NCBI GenBank assembly: GCA_024195265.1
Contig: JAJLRJ010000010.1
Coordinates: 17,190,259-17,254,258 of the forward strand
Source of the DNA: Dendrophyllia cribrosa
Lineage: Eukaryota > Cnidaria > Anthozoa > Scleractinia > Dendrophylliidae
Direction: 5' to 3'
Length of the DNA: 64,000 bases
The translations under genes and the position numbers were made by a program. Below, piece by piece: positions 22,301 to 32,680 of this stretch (positions within the stretch are counted from its first letter, which is position 1; every line of letters begins with the position of its first letter). The notes below the pieces were generated by a model. The model saw nothing but the letters and a program-made list of their open reading frames with translations, did not search any database and had not been told where the DNA came from.

Positions 22301-22434
22301 TTGCTGTCGCCCGGGAGGAGTGCCAGGTAATTGCGAGAGGTTTTCTGTTTTCAGGCCACGCAACGTCGTTTCAAGCAGGGATGACGAGCAAAATCCTCGT
22401 CGTTGTACCCCTTGTCGCACAAGTGGCAATAGTA
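19304..22434 (-). pseudogene. Polinton/adintovirus-type DNA polymerase B pseudogene (copy 1, 5' part lost in gap)
   Basis: Protein-primed family-B DNA polymerase relic. From the N-terminal side: cysteine clusters (22050-22300), exonuclease motifs, polymerase motif A (about 20590-20652), motif B (about 20033-20080), motif C (about 19753-19788), and a C-terminal tail ending at TAA 19304-19306. It carries the same in-frame stops as copy 2 (for example TGA 20401, TAG 20089, TAA 20026). In addition it has a 2-nt shortfall near 19408-19420 relative to copy 2, which shifts the tail out of frame. The beginning is hidden by the N gap. It is on the same strand as the RTK but is unrelated to it. Confidence 0.85.
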
Positions 22435-22934
22435 NNNNNNNNNNNNNNNNNNNNNNNNNNNNNNNNNNNNNNNNNNNNNNNNNNNNNNNNNNNNNNNNNN
22501 NNNNNNNNNNNNNNNNNNNNNNNNNNNNNNNNNNNNNNNNNNNNNNNNNNNNNNNNNNNNNNNNNNNNNNNNNNNNNNNNNNNNNNNNNNNNNNNNNNNN
22601 NNNNNNNNNNNNNNNNNNNNNNNNNNNNNNNNNNNNNNNNNNNNNNNNNNNNNNNNNNNNNNNNNNNNNNNNNNNNNNNNNNNNNNNNNNNNNNNNNNNN
22701 NNNNNNNNNNNNNNNNNNNNNNNNNNNNNNNNNNNNNNNNNNNNNNNNNNNNNNNNNNNNNNNNNNNNNNNNNNNNNNNNNNNNNNNNNNNNNNNNNNNN
22801 NNNNNNNNNNNNNNNNNNNNNNNNNNNNNNNNNNNNNNNNNNNNNNNNNNNNNNNNNNNNNNNNNNNNNNNNNNNNNNNNNNNNNNNNNNNNNNNNNNNN
22901 NNNNNNNNNNNNNNNNNNNNNNNNNNNNNNNNNN
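22435..22934. other. Assembly gap of exactly 500 N
   Basis: 500 consecutive N, the round number of a placeholder scaffold gap. It interrupts the polymerase pseudogene of copy 1 and is followed at once by a 36-base poly-C run, so real content and length are unknown. Confidence 0.99.

Positions 22935-22970
<36 letters not shown>
22935..22970 (+). repeat. Poly-C tract at the contig edge
   Basis: 36 consecutive C directly after the gap. The contig end sits in a homopolymer, a typical assembly break. Confidence 0.97.
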
Positions 22971-23010
22971 TTACAAGTCTGGACAGTGAAAATTCATTTT
23001 GGCTAGTTAA

Positions 23011-23664
23011 GGACGTTCGCGCGAAAATCTTCTCACATTGATTTTTTTATAAAACTTTTGCTGCGGTTAGGCAATGAGTTACTCATGTCAGAAATGCAAA
23101 AAAAATGGGGGGTCACCGACTTCGTTTCGGCAATAAGACATCTGAAAGGTGACCCTAATTTCGAAAAATCGGCCTTCCCTACTCGATATGGCCCCAATGT
23201 CTGTTAGTCCAAAAATATTGTTAATGAATCTCTAAAATACAATTTTCTGTGCCAAATTTTGTATGTGGGTCTATTAAGCAAATTCATTCAACTGGTAACG
23301 TTCTTTAAAGGAAATCTAATCTGTAAACGACAGCATTTGCAAACTCTGACAGCCGCAAGTTGCGAGGATTCGATGTCGCGCGGGTAGAAAAATGGAAAAA
23401 AATTAAACTTCCTACATTGATTTTTTGTTCATTTTTTTACAATCTGTCGAGAATTGGCAAAGAAAATTATCTATCAAAAAAAAATTGGGGGTCACCGACC
23501 ATCCAAGCGAGTTAAATCTAAGCAAAGTTAACGCAACGGCTACCAGCCCTTCATGTGCTTAGATTTCTTCTCTTGCGTGCGCGCTCGTGCATGACGTAGC
23601 ATGGCGTTGCGACATGAATTGCGTGCGCAGTAAGGATGCGCATAAACAATTAGCGCGAACGTCC
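23011..23664. mobile_element. TTAA-flanked MITE 1
   Basis: 654-bp element with inverted ends GGACGTTCGCGC, flanked on both sides by TTAA (23007-23010 and 23665-23668). Interior noncoding, with GGGGGTCACCGAC repeated twice in the same direction. TTAA duplications are typical of piggyBac and Kolobok elements (established), so one of these groups probably mobilised it. Confidence 0.8.
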
Positions 23665-23849
23665 TTAAACCAAACCTGTCACTAGCCACTTAAGGCTCAT
23701 AGGCTAAAAAGTTAGTCTCGAACCCTGCAAACTCTGTCTTTTAGCTGTATGAAGTGGTACAAGGCTGGAACTCTTGAACACAGAGATTTTATGGTATTCA
23801 AGAGGAATTATTTATTTATTTTTTAGAATCTTTTTAAAGAAATTAACCA

Positions 23850-24310
23850 CCGGTAGGCCATGGCCTACCCCATGACCTATACCCCATGGCCTACCCCACG
23901 TTTTGTCCCTACCCCACACTGAGGGACATGCAGCAGGGAGTGTAGCGGGGACATGTAGCAGGGAAAAATTCAGAGTGCTTGCAACACCAATTTTGGGGAC
24001 ATTTTGTCCCCGCGATGTGTCCCATGAAGTTGGACAAGTTGAACTCAGTGCGACATGTCGCGGGGACAAAATGTCCCCAAAATTGGTATTGCACAATTAT
24101 GAAAGTATCAGTTCACCCGAGGGGACGTGTCGCTGCAACATGTCCCTGAGACGTGCCCTCACAACATTTTCATGTGTGCAAGCGCTATGATTTTGTCCCT
24201 GCTACATGTCTCTGCCACACCTCCCTGCTACATGTCCCTCAGTGTGTACTACACAAATTTGTCGCTGTTACATGTTGCTGCGACATGTCCCTGCTACATG
24301 ACCCCTTGTG
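23850..24310. repeat. Minisatellite-like region with CTACATGTCCCTG words and a 41-bp palindrome
   Basis: Begins with CCATGGCCTACCCC repeats, then many variants of GGGACATGTAGCAGGG and its complement. A near-perfect inverted pair lies at 23981-24021 and 24052-24092 (about 38 of 41 bases) with core TTTTGGGGACATTTTGTCCC. The short ORFs are a consequence of the repeats. Confidence 0.8.
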
Positions 24311-24731
24311 TCTGACCACCTTTATGGAATTATGATCTATTTCAGGGATTGTACTGGAGGAGTGTTACCTTGAAGAAGATAATCAGTATTGTTTCGCCAG
24401 TTGTCTTGGCATATGATGTGCTGTCAAACAACTCCTTCGCATCCACCATTTTGAAATTATACTCTAGCATAAGTTAGATTAATTATCATTATTTTTATTT
24501 GCACTATTGTTTATATTTTGCACCTTGCACTGAAACTTGCTGTTTGTCCATTACGATTTTGCAAGTAAATCCCGTAGATATAGACAAATTCAAGAGTGCT
24601 GCACATGTGCTTGGCCAATTCAGGACTATTTTCTTAAAAACTCTATTAACATTTTTTTCTTAAAGGTAGGAAAGCTTGATATATAGGTAATTAATGCTGG
24701 TAGAGAATTATGTAAATTGGAGGCAACAATT
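24311..24731. other. No feature seen
   Basis: AT-rich unique-looking sequence without a supported ORF, splice pattern or repeat. Confidence 0.5.
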
Positions 24732-24864
24732 AATTGAAGGGCCGAGAGCATAACCGTACATGTAGTTCACTGTCACATGCCAAAAATGGACAAATCTGAG
24801 TGAGAAAAAACTAAAAAAGGCGTAAAAATCCACATAAATCGGTTATGCTCTCGGCCCTTCAATT
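24732..24864. mobile_element. Short MITE, 133 bp
   Basis: Perfect inverted ends of 25 bp (24732-24756 and 24840-24864) starting AATTGAAGGGCCGAGAGCAT. Noncoding interior of about 83 bp. Confidence 0.85.
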
Positions 24865-25098
24865 GTGATAATAAAACATAAATTTGACTATTTGACATGA
24901 ATTGAATTGAAAAAAATTCATAATGAGTACATTATTTTGAAATCAAGCAATTTTCGAGGATATTTTTATTTGAGAGTGATTTCTTAACTGTGTTTAATGC
25001 CTGTAAGTTATATAATTCTGATTGTAACACGTGTACACTTAATTAGCATGTTTCCCTGGCATTTCTACGACAATCAAAACATCGACAAACGCACTTAA

Positions 25099-25893
25099 GG
25101 TGGCTGAACACAGTTTCACTGTACCTATGCGTCATTCATTGTCATTTTAAAACCACTAAAGTCTGGGCGCCCAAAATTGGCGAGGCATACGATTAAGCAA
25201 CAAGCTATATAATTTGATATTTTTGTTGAGCTTTTAGGGTGTTGCCATAGCAACACGGTGGATTGAAAATCAGCCTGCAATATTTGGTTTCTTTTATTTT
25301 CAGAAAATCTAGTCATTATATTTTGTCCATCATTTGTCTCCGGTAAACTCGTAAAAATATTCGCATGTTAACACTGGTCTCATGTAATTTTGACAGAGGG
25401 ATCATCCGTAATTTGTGGTTTAATATGTTTGCGTTTTGTAAAAATCTCCTCTGTTAGATTTCAAATTTTTTATGGCAGGTGAGTTCGGCATATTCGGAAC
25501 TATTATTGTGCCAAATTTTGTGAAATTCTAATGAGTAGTTTCGTAGAAATCAGCACGTTTCCGAGGAAAGTCGCTAAAACATCGAGTCACAATTTTTTGG
25601 TCAACTGCGCATGCGTTGCATTTGACTGGGTTCTCGATCCAAAGACAAAAACGACCAAAAAGACAGTGTATTTCTTCAATGGTTCTATAAATTATCTATT
25701 GATTCAACAAACATTTTTACGAACAAAAAATTGTTTGATTTTTAGACGAAAAACAACACTTTCGCGATCCACGCTGAGCAAAATAAAATGATCGCTGAAC
25801 AGGCGCCACGTTTGTTTTTCTCAAAACTCTGCGCGCGCTGACTCGCGTAAGCAGCTGAAATTGAAGAGCGCGCGCAAACTGTGTTCAGCCACC
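25099..25893. mobile_element. TTAA-flanked MITE 2
   Basis: 795-bp element with 18-bp inverted ends GGTGGCTGAACACAGTTT and TTAA on both sides (25095-25098 and 25894-25897). The ORFs inside are short and unsupported. A related end (CCAGCCACCTTAA) occurs alone near 35119-35131. Confidence 0.85.
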
Positions 25894-25935
25894 TTAATAA
25901 ATAAAACAGAGTCACACTACAAAATAAAATTGAAT

Positions 25936-26259
25936 TTACTCAATTAATGTACCTTGTTGGCCTTCTCTATCTGCTTCAGGCTGCTCCTCCGCACAGTTCC
26001 TTCTTATTTCGTGCTGCCGTTCTTGGTCTCGTTCACACTGTTCTTCAGTTCTTCTCATTCCTCGAAGCCGTTCTAACGCTAATTGACGCTGTTGTTCGGT
26101 TCTCTTTCTCCTCCTTTCCCTTTGTCGTTCTCGGTTTCTTTCTAGCTCTGCTTGATGCTGTTCGTTCGTTCTTTTTTTCCTCCGTTCCCTTTGTCGTTCT
26201 CGGTCTTTTTCTCTCTTCTTTCGTCTCTGCTCTTCTGTCATGTTTCTCCCAACCATCAT
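25936..26259 (-). CDS. Charged 23-residue-repeat (STPR-like) protein, partial or hypothetical
   Basis: 107-residue ORF made of charged repeats. Two consecutive 23-residue units start TEEQRRKKREKDRERQRERR and TNEQHQAELERNRERQRERR; two further diverged units follow. Tandem 23-residue units of this kind match the STPR (score-and-three peptide repeat) type, known as a DNA-binding repeat in some animal proteins and common at the N-terminus of transposon-encoded proteins. The start at 26259 is the first of two Met codons. No further domain or splice partner was found. It lies immediately before the R-family copies and could be a remnant of their autonomous relative; this is unproven. Confidence 0.45.
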   Translation of the reverse strand: MMVGRNMTEEQRRKKREKDRERQRERRKKRTNEQHQAELERNRERQRERRRKRTEQQRQLALERLRGMRRTEEQCERDQERQHEIRRNCAEEQPEADREGQQGTLIE

Positions 26260-26507
26260 ATATAACCTAATTATTCAAAATTTAAGCCTTTTTAAATGCA
26301 CGCCAAAAGTGAACAAGGGCGAAAGCACAAATAAATTCAAAAGAGTTTAGCTGTAAACAAATGCTTCGACGATCTACTAGCTTGAATTTAAGACAAAATC
26401 AGGTTCAAAAGTAAGCACTTAGCTCTATATTCCTCCAAAAACGCTTGACTAGCAGAGTCACGAAGCCTGAAATGCGGTCTTGACCACTGTCTGAGAAATG
26501 TGAAACC

Positions 26508-27208
26508 TGTCTTGAGTTGCAAACCGCGAAAAAATGCAGGGTAAAACGATTTTGCAAATAGTTTCCTCGATCCGCTAATAAATACAGAAGTAAATACTAG
26601 CTGACGCAACATAAATTGCTAAGATCCCGGATGTTGTGTGGCGTCATACGCGCATGCGCGCTAGCCTTGCGCGACACATCCGCAACACACATCTCCGACA
26701 CACAAGTTTTTGTTGCAGACAGCGCCCGCGAAACATTCCGCTAGCCATGACCATGAAAAATGAGGGCATACACCGAATGCAAATATGGCCGCCAGGCAAT
26801 TTTTTGTTTGGCCATGTTTTCAGAGAAATTAATGATATCACGTAAACAAGTGCTACTAAGTGTATTATCTTGCAAAGTTTGAGTGTTTTCGGTTTAACGG
26901 TTGCAAAGTTATGGCTCACTGAAATTGTAAGCATTTGTATGAGAAAAGACATTCTATCCTGACTAGCCTCGCTTTCATGTTTTTCCCAAAATTTGATTGC
27001 CTATAACTTCTCCTAAAATAGGAATATGGCCTTGAAAATGCACACAATGACTTATTTTGACCTGATCTTTATCATTATTCAATTGCTTTTCTTTTCTTGA
27101 GAACCTGTCCAAACAAAAAATTGTTGGACGGCCATATTTGCATTCGGTCTATAGGTTCTATGAGTATGGGGCTCCGCAGCCGGGCCTTTGGCCCGGCTAG
27201 TGCTCCGC
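26508..27208 (+). mobile_element. R-family repeat, hairpin-end part (interrupted by a MITE)
   Basis: Shares with the copies at 27209-30182 and 37277-38460 the landmarks CTGTCTTGAGT, GATCCCGGATGTTG, a GCGTCATACGCGC block, GCATAGGTTCTATGAGTATG and a terminal hairpin GCCGGGCCTTTGGCCCGGC (27179-27197) followed by GCTCCGCTA. It abuts the next copy directly, so the two are in tandem. A 380-bp MITE is inserted inside. Confidence 0.75.
26771..27150. mobile_element. MITE nested in the R repeat
   Basis: 380-bp element with inverted ends ACCGAATGCAAATATGGCCG and ATA on both sides (26768-26770 and 27151-27153). The uninterrupted sequence GGCATAGGTTCTATG in the neighbouring R copy (28446-28460) shows the empty site, so the boundaries are well supported. 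Confidence 0.88.
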
Positions 27209-28463
27209 TACTATATATAGTTAGGCTTAGCCTAACAGCGGCGCCCTCTGAAGACCCTCTGAACAAGCTTAACTAAGATGAAACTTAACTAATAGGTGAA
27301 AGGTCGGAAGCACAAGAGTTAAGATTAATATTGACGACCGGGCTATTTTTCAATTTTAGCAATTCTCAAAAACAGTATTACCCGACCGTCTGCACAGTAC
27401 ATAGTTCACAAAAACAACTTTTTCTCCGTCTAGAATAACTATTACGACTACTGTTAAAAAATACAGTTGTTGCTTGTCAAAAAATGCCTGAGAAACTGAT
27501 TTGGAAATCAAAATTGCCAAAAATACACAAACATATTTGCATACGGCCACGCAAGTGAAGTTAGAACTATGATAAAATTCAAGTCTTGTTTTGTTTACAT
27601 AAAATCGCTTTTCAACCTATGTAATGAATGAACAAACACATAAAAATAAACAACACAATCTTCTTTCGAAAAATTTTATTCAAATCTCCATTAGTTTATG
27701 TTGAAAAGCAAAACGCAAAACGCGCATCGAGGCCGAGCCGTGTCTTCGATGAAATTTAAGAAATTAATACAACTGAATTTAAGCTACACGTTTAAAAACA
27801 ATTCTCCAAAACTAACGAGAACACATTAACAAAAAGTCAATCACAGATTGATATCAAGATAAATTCCCATCGAAAAATGTAATTTGTTTTACCTTTAAGT
27901 CCCTCCGGCGACTACTGTGCTTGGAAATTCTTTAAATCTCCGCTTTGGTGCTGAAATCCGTAAAACGAACCCATCTCTCGCATTGCTAAAAACGTATATA
28001 GTTCCTCAAAGCAAGATTTTATCCCTGAAAGCTCTTCTTTTTCCACTAAAGCGGCTTCTGAGTATCCCTTAATTAGCATCCCTGTCTTGAGTAGCAAACC
28101 ACGAAAAAATGCAGGAAAATAACGACTTTAATATAGAACCGTTTTCTCCGCTCAGTAAACACAGCAAAACATCAAAGTGTTTTCCCAGCTGACGTGACAT
28201 TCGGCCGTGTAACCGCGCGAAAAAAAAGCCTCGCTTTGGTTTCAACATGACGTCGAACGCGCATGTTTTGCGACGTCATACGCGCCCGCGAGCTAGTCCT
28301 CCGCTAAGATCCCGATGTTGTGTGGCGTCATACGCGCATGCGCGGTAGCCTTGCGCGACACACATGTTTTTGTTGCAGACACACATGTTTTTGTTGCAGA
28401 CAGCGCCCGCGAAACATTCCGCTAGCCATGACCATGAAAAATGAGGGCATAGGTTCTATGAGT

Positions 28464-30139
28464 AGGGACTTTAAGCACCGGGAACCGGAACGGCAACGGC
28501 GACGCGAAAACTGTCAGGGAAAACCCAAATGACGCATTGCGCATGTTTGGCGGGAAATATCTAGACGTTCTCTTCCCGGGCCCGACGTCAGATAGCAAGG
28601 TTTGCCGTCGTGTGAAAACGTGAGTATATATTCCTCATTTTTCTTTGGTTTTATCCAGTCGTTTTTGATATAATACACTTAATGTTGTTTAAGAAGACTA
28701 TACAGAAATAGGAAACGATATTTATTGCTTCATTTAGGTCAATTTGGTGCTTCTGTACGCTCTTTGAGAAAGAGGTGGTAATTCACTACAACTTGTAAAC
28801 TTAGAACTACGTTTCTTTGCTAAATTTATTAAAATTAACGCAGTGGCTATTCGTACGGCACCCGTACGCGGACTTCGATTTGCTATTCGTACGGGAGTCC
28901 AAAGCTTTCGACAATTTTCGAGGTTATTCTTCACTTTTGGTGGTCCACAATGTTAAATGTTCGTTTAGTTTTACGAAGCGCTTCTGGTAAGCGATGTTGA
29001 TTTGGCTCAGACTAATTTGCGAGCGAGCGACTCATTTCGTGACGCTTAAGAAATGTTCGCGTCAAAAAATACTCCCGTACGGCCAACTTCGATTTGCTAT
29101 TCGTACGGAAGTCCAAAACTTTCGAACATTTTCGATGTTATTCTTCACTTTTGCCGATCCATAATATTGTACGTTTGTTTATATTCACGAAGCGCTTCTT
29201 GTGAGCGATGTTTATTCAGCTACGCGAAGGAATCTCGTTTATGTGTCATCGCCATGTACTCCCGTACGCTATAAACTTGTTATTGTTATTCATACGGGAA
29301 TCTTGTTATTGGGTTTTTTGCTTCCAACGCTTCTTCCATTGAGACTACCTTTCCTTGCTCACAAGTGGTTTAGTTAACAGAGAAGAACTGGTTTGTATGT
29401 CCAGATATATTATAACAATTTGAATTAATTTTTTGACACTTAACTTGTTAGATGTCCCAGACACTCAAATTATTGATAATGAAACATATAATAATAAAAA
29501 GAATCGAAAAGAATCACTCATGTACGGCAAAAGGTGATCTTCATTGTGGATCAACAAAAGTGAAGAATAACATCGAAAATTGTCGAAAGTTTTCGGACTC
29601 CCGTACGAATAGCAAATCGAAGTTGGCCGTACGGGAGTATTCTTTGGGGTTAATTGTCACGAAATGAGTCGCTCGCTCGCAAATTAGTCTGAGCCAAATC
29701 AACATCGCTTACCAGAAGCGCTTCGTAAAACTAAACGAGCATTTAATATTGTGGATCAACAAAAGTGAAGAATAACATCGAAAATTGACGAAAGTTTTGG
29801 ACTCCCGTACGAATCGTCCTCAAGAACATCGAAGTCAAAACAGTCGTAAGAATCGTACGGCAGGTCAAGTTTATTGGACGTGTTCAAATCGTACAAGAGC
29901 ATATACTGCCCGTCGTTGATCATTTTCTTGACACGGCTTATGAGAAGCATTTCCCTAACCTCATTTAGCGAGCACATTTCGGAAAAGAGCCGCCTCTACC
30001 GAGCTGCACATTTTGGCAAACGTTGCGGTTCTGTAGCTGGTTTATTTGTAACTTCGCGCCGAGACCGCGTTCTCTGCCCAGTCTTTTCTCGGTTTCGAGG
30101 TCGCCGTTGCCGTTCCGGTTCCCGGTGCTTAAAGTCCCT
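28464..30139. mobile_element. Harbinger-like nonautonomous element nested in R
   Basis: 1676-bp element with about 41-bp inverted ends starting AGGGACTTTAAGCACCGGGA, flanked by a 3-bp AGT on both sides; the empty site is visible in sister R copies. A 3-bp duplication and the transposase-like fragment inside fit PIF/Harbinger. It also holds an internal inverted repeat of about 230 bp (28885-29113 and 29588-29817) built around CTCCCGTACGAAT. Confidence 0.8.
29813..29977 (-). pseudogene. N-terminal remnant of a Harbinger-type transposase
   Basis: 55 residues starting MCSLNEVREMLLISR and running to LYDLNTSNKLDLPYD and DFDVLEDD. From memory this resembles the N-terminal segment of cnidarian HARBI1-like nuclease proteins, upstream of the DDE domain. 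The catalytic part is absent: the frame runs straight into the right arm of the internal inverted repeat. Broken gene. Confidence 0.5.
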
Positions 30140-30182
30140 AGTATGGGGCCTGGGCCTTCGGCCCGGCTAGGCTCCGCTAAAA

Positions 30183-31202
30183 TTAAATTAACTACTAAAT
30201 ACCTACTAAATACCGACTCAGTGCTATCGACCAATAGATCTATCGATTGATTTTCTTTGATCGCACAGGATAATGGTTTCAAGCAGAGAATCTAGGTACC
30301 TGAAACTTCTATTGTTTGGTCTCCTTCATGCTAGTATTGTCTTGTTTTTTGAGTGAGCTTACATGAAGTGTAATCTCACTCTATGTCATGGGAAGTGTCC
30401 GTAAGTCCGTGGTAGTCCATTCTTCGGGTTGTCTTCGGTATCACGGCGCCTGGTCTCGAACAGATATTGTTATTTCCGTACGAACGATGAGAGCACGAAC
30501 ACGCGAATATGAGCGAGGTTGAACACGAAGTGCTGCGAACTGATCCCGGATCATCCCGGATAACGAACGACGTATTTTCGATATCAAAAACACGGAACGT
30601 GGAAGCAACCACGTTTTTTCGCCGTTGGAGAAAGAGAGGTAAGAGGCTCGAAATTTACGATGTTTTCGTGTTATATTGCACCAGTAATCAGGCACAGCAT
30701 TCAAGCAATGTGTCTATTGTTTTCACGTAAAGAGTTTTTCAGATGTTTTGAAGGTGTAGACAAAATCTTCGCCAACAAAAGGTTCCCTAAATCACCGAGA
30801 TGTAGTTTTAAAGACAGCTGTGATGGCCGCCGAGTGACTTGTGCAGTCCAGCATTGCGAATTGCTCCATGTACAACATCTGGCAATCCATAACCCTGTCT
30901 CAGGGTCATATAATTCCCTTCTGGGAACAAAATATTTCCTTCGGGAAACGATGAATTCTCTTCGAAGAACAAATAATGTCTTTAGAGACACAAATCTGGG
31001 TTAAGTGCAGTTACACTAAAACGTTGAAAAGTTATTGTTTGAAAACGTTGATGTTACTAAGTTTAAAATGTAAGTTAACTATACTTGTTACAGCTACCTA
31101 CATTCCAAAAAAACTTGAGAATAAATGTTAATGTTTTACTGTTATTGTTGGCAATGCTGATACTGTATGCAAACAGCTACATGCTATAAGCACCAACCAG
31201 GG
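30183..31202. other. No supported gene
   Basis: Unique-looking sequence. The 114-codon ORF at 30660-31004 and the shorter ORFs near 30376-30704 have no domain, no conserved pattern and no splice context. Diverged words of about 25 bp (TTCTGGGAACAAA, TTCGGGAAACGA, TTCGAAGAACAAA) repeat at 30915-30985. Confidence 0.5.
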
Positions 31203-31304
31203 CTCAATTTCATAAAACTTTTACAGCTGTAATTTACAAGTGTAGTTATTGTTTCAGACCTCTGGAACAATAGCTACAAACGTAAAAGTTTTATTAAATT
31301 GATC
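31203..31304. mobile_element. Short MITE, about 100 bp
   Basis: Inverted ends CAATTTCATAAAACTTTTAC and GTAAAAGTTTTATTAAATTG (about 22 bp each) around a small imperfectly paired centre. Noncoding. Confidence 0.7.
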
Positions 31305-32680
31305 TTTAAATTTATATATTTTGATTAAAAGATAACATTGCCTGCCTTGAGTATAATGGTGTCAATCTTTACTGTCAGTATGGGGTTTTACCACTCCTTA
31401 CATGTGAAACCCGACCACGTTTGTTTGTCAGACACTGTTTCAAATAAACACCTATTTCAAATAGGCACCCATCCTTGTGTAAATCCATGTGCGGTAGATT
31501 TAGAATTTTGTTCATGTTCACAGTTACAGTAATTCCTCTATTAAGTGGTCATTTTTCAAAAACCCAAAATATGTATTCACCAGTCCTTTACTGGAAATGG
31601 TTCTCAAGGTCCTGAGGGTTTCAGCTTAACAGAGGGACTGCTGTATATGATTTACATTTTTTTCAGAAATTTGCTAATATGATAACTTTGATGATGACGA
31701 TGATGATAACTCGGTCCTTGTAGTGACATTACATAGCGTGACAAAAACGATACCAAATTAACGAACGATCTTCCAGTCCAACAAAACAAAAAATCATCCT
31801 CGACAAACCAAGATACTTTTCCAATACAGAAGCTCTTGAGACGTTAAGTTGCAAGCCACAATGGTGCTTTGTGAACATGTGTTTTTATCACATCTCTTGG
31901 ACTTGGAACACTTGCACCAATTATACAGTCAATGAACCATTTTTTAAGTTGTGCTTCCATACCTGTGACAGTACCACATTATATCGTTAAATAGTTTTTC
32001 TGAAAAATCAGAGGCAGACAGCCTATGGTGCATTTCTCATTTAGCTTAATATCTTTGACAGTAACATTTTCGACATCACAAATTCCGTCTCTAGATATTT
32101 CCGTGCAAATTTTCATCGTAAGCTCACTCATGTACGCATTGCGGACCTATTTTATTTTATTTGTTATTATTGGACCAATAAATTTGTTGAAGAAAAGGTT
32201 GATTATCGGAGCATTCTCTTGCCCTTCATATTGGCTATATTAGTCTCGTAGGAAATGAAGACAAAAACTAAAACAAAGCAACCAAATAAACAAAATTTTT
32301 ATGCGTAGTCGAGAGTGCGAAAGGCACGTAGATTAGAGCGTGGCATGAGACGCGAGAAGGAACAAAATAAAAATGGCGGAGGGCCCATGCCTTCACGCGC
32401 TTTCTGCGTACTCGGAAAAGAAACGTTTGCTGCGCTGGTTGACCTATTCCCTCTTCAGAAAGTTCGCTTTATTCCTCCGAGAGTCAAACTCAATATTACT
32501 GACACTGATTAATTTATTCCTCTTGGCGCTTGACCCTTTCAAGACCTTTGCCTGGCATGCATTTAATTTTGTTCTGTTTTCCAAGTGACAACTCCAGAGA
32601 AGGTGTGCGTTGATGGCTTCTGATTGACTCCAACTCCGACTCCGTCTTCAGTGAAAATCAGCCTTTAACTTGCGCGTCCT
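31305..32680. other. No supported gene
   Basis: AT-rich sequence with a short GATGATGACGATGATGAT microsatellite near 31691. A GACTCCAACTCCGACTCCG block at 32618-32665 recurs at 34910-34960. ORFs of 60-70 codons show no features. Confidence 0.5.

Larger units (their letters stand above)
1..22434. repeat. Large duplication, copy 1 (partner 39652-62082)
   Basis: This block matches 39652-62082 base for base in the same orientation. The offset changes in small steps: 39651 at the left edge, 39650 after a poly-T at about 6093, 39648 after homopolymers at about 9830 and 10070, 39654 after the GGGGTA array, 39646 after a 9-bp difference near 18665, and 39648 after about 19410. Substitutions seen are few (near 307, 332, 345, 1416 and 16386). 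The left edge is the window edge, so the true boundary is unseen. The right edge is the N gap. Every gene and transposon in this block is therefore listed twice. Confidence 0.98.
27209..30182 (+). mobile_element. R-family repeat, near full length (interrupted by a Harbinger-like element)
   Basis: Starts with TATATATAG and GGCTTAGCCTAACAGCG and ends with a GGGCCTTCGGCCC hairpin and GCTCCGCTAA. Without the nested 1.68-kb insertion it is about 1.3 kb, close to the copy at 37277-38460. Internal direct repeat CACATGTTTTTGTTGCAGA occurs twice near 28360-28402. No ORF of note. Superfamily unknown; the TA-rich start and terminal stem-loop resemble Helitron/Helentron-associated nonautonomous elements (inference). 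Confidence 0.75.

Noticed and set aside
22110..23006. ORFs of 276-298 codons crossing the gap
   Set aside because: They consist mostly of unknown residues from the N run and prolines from poly-C.
30660..31004. 114-codon ORF as a host gene
   Set aside because: No conserved pattern, and it includes short internal repeats; nothing supports coding.
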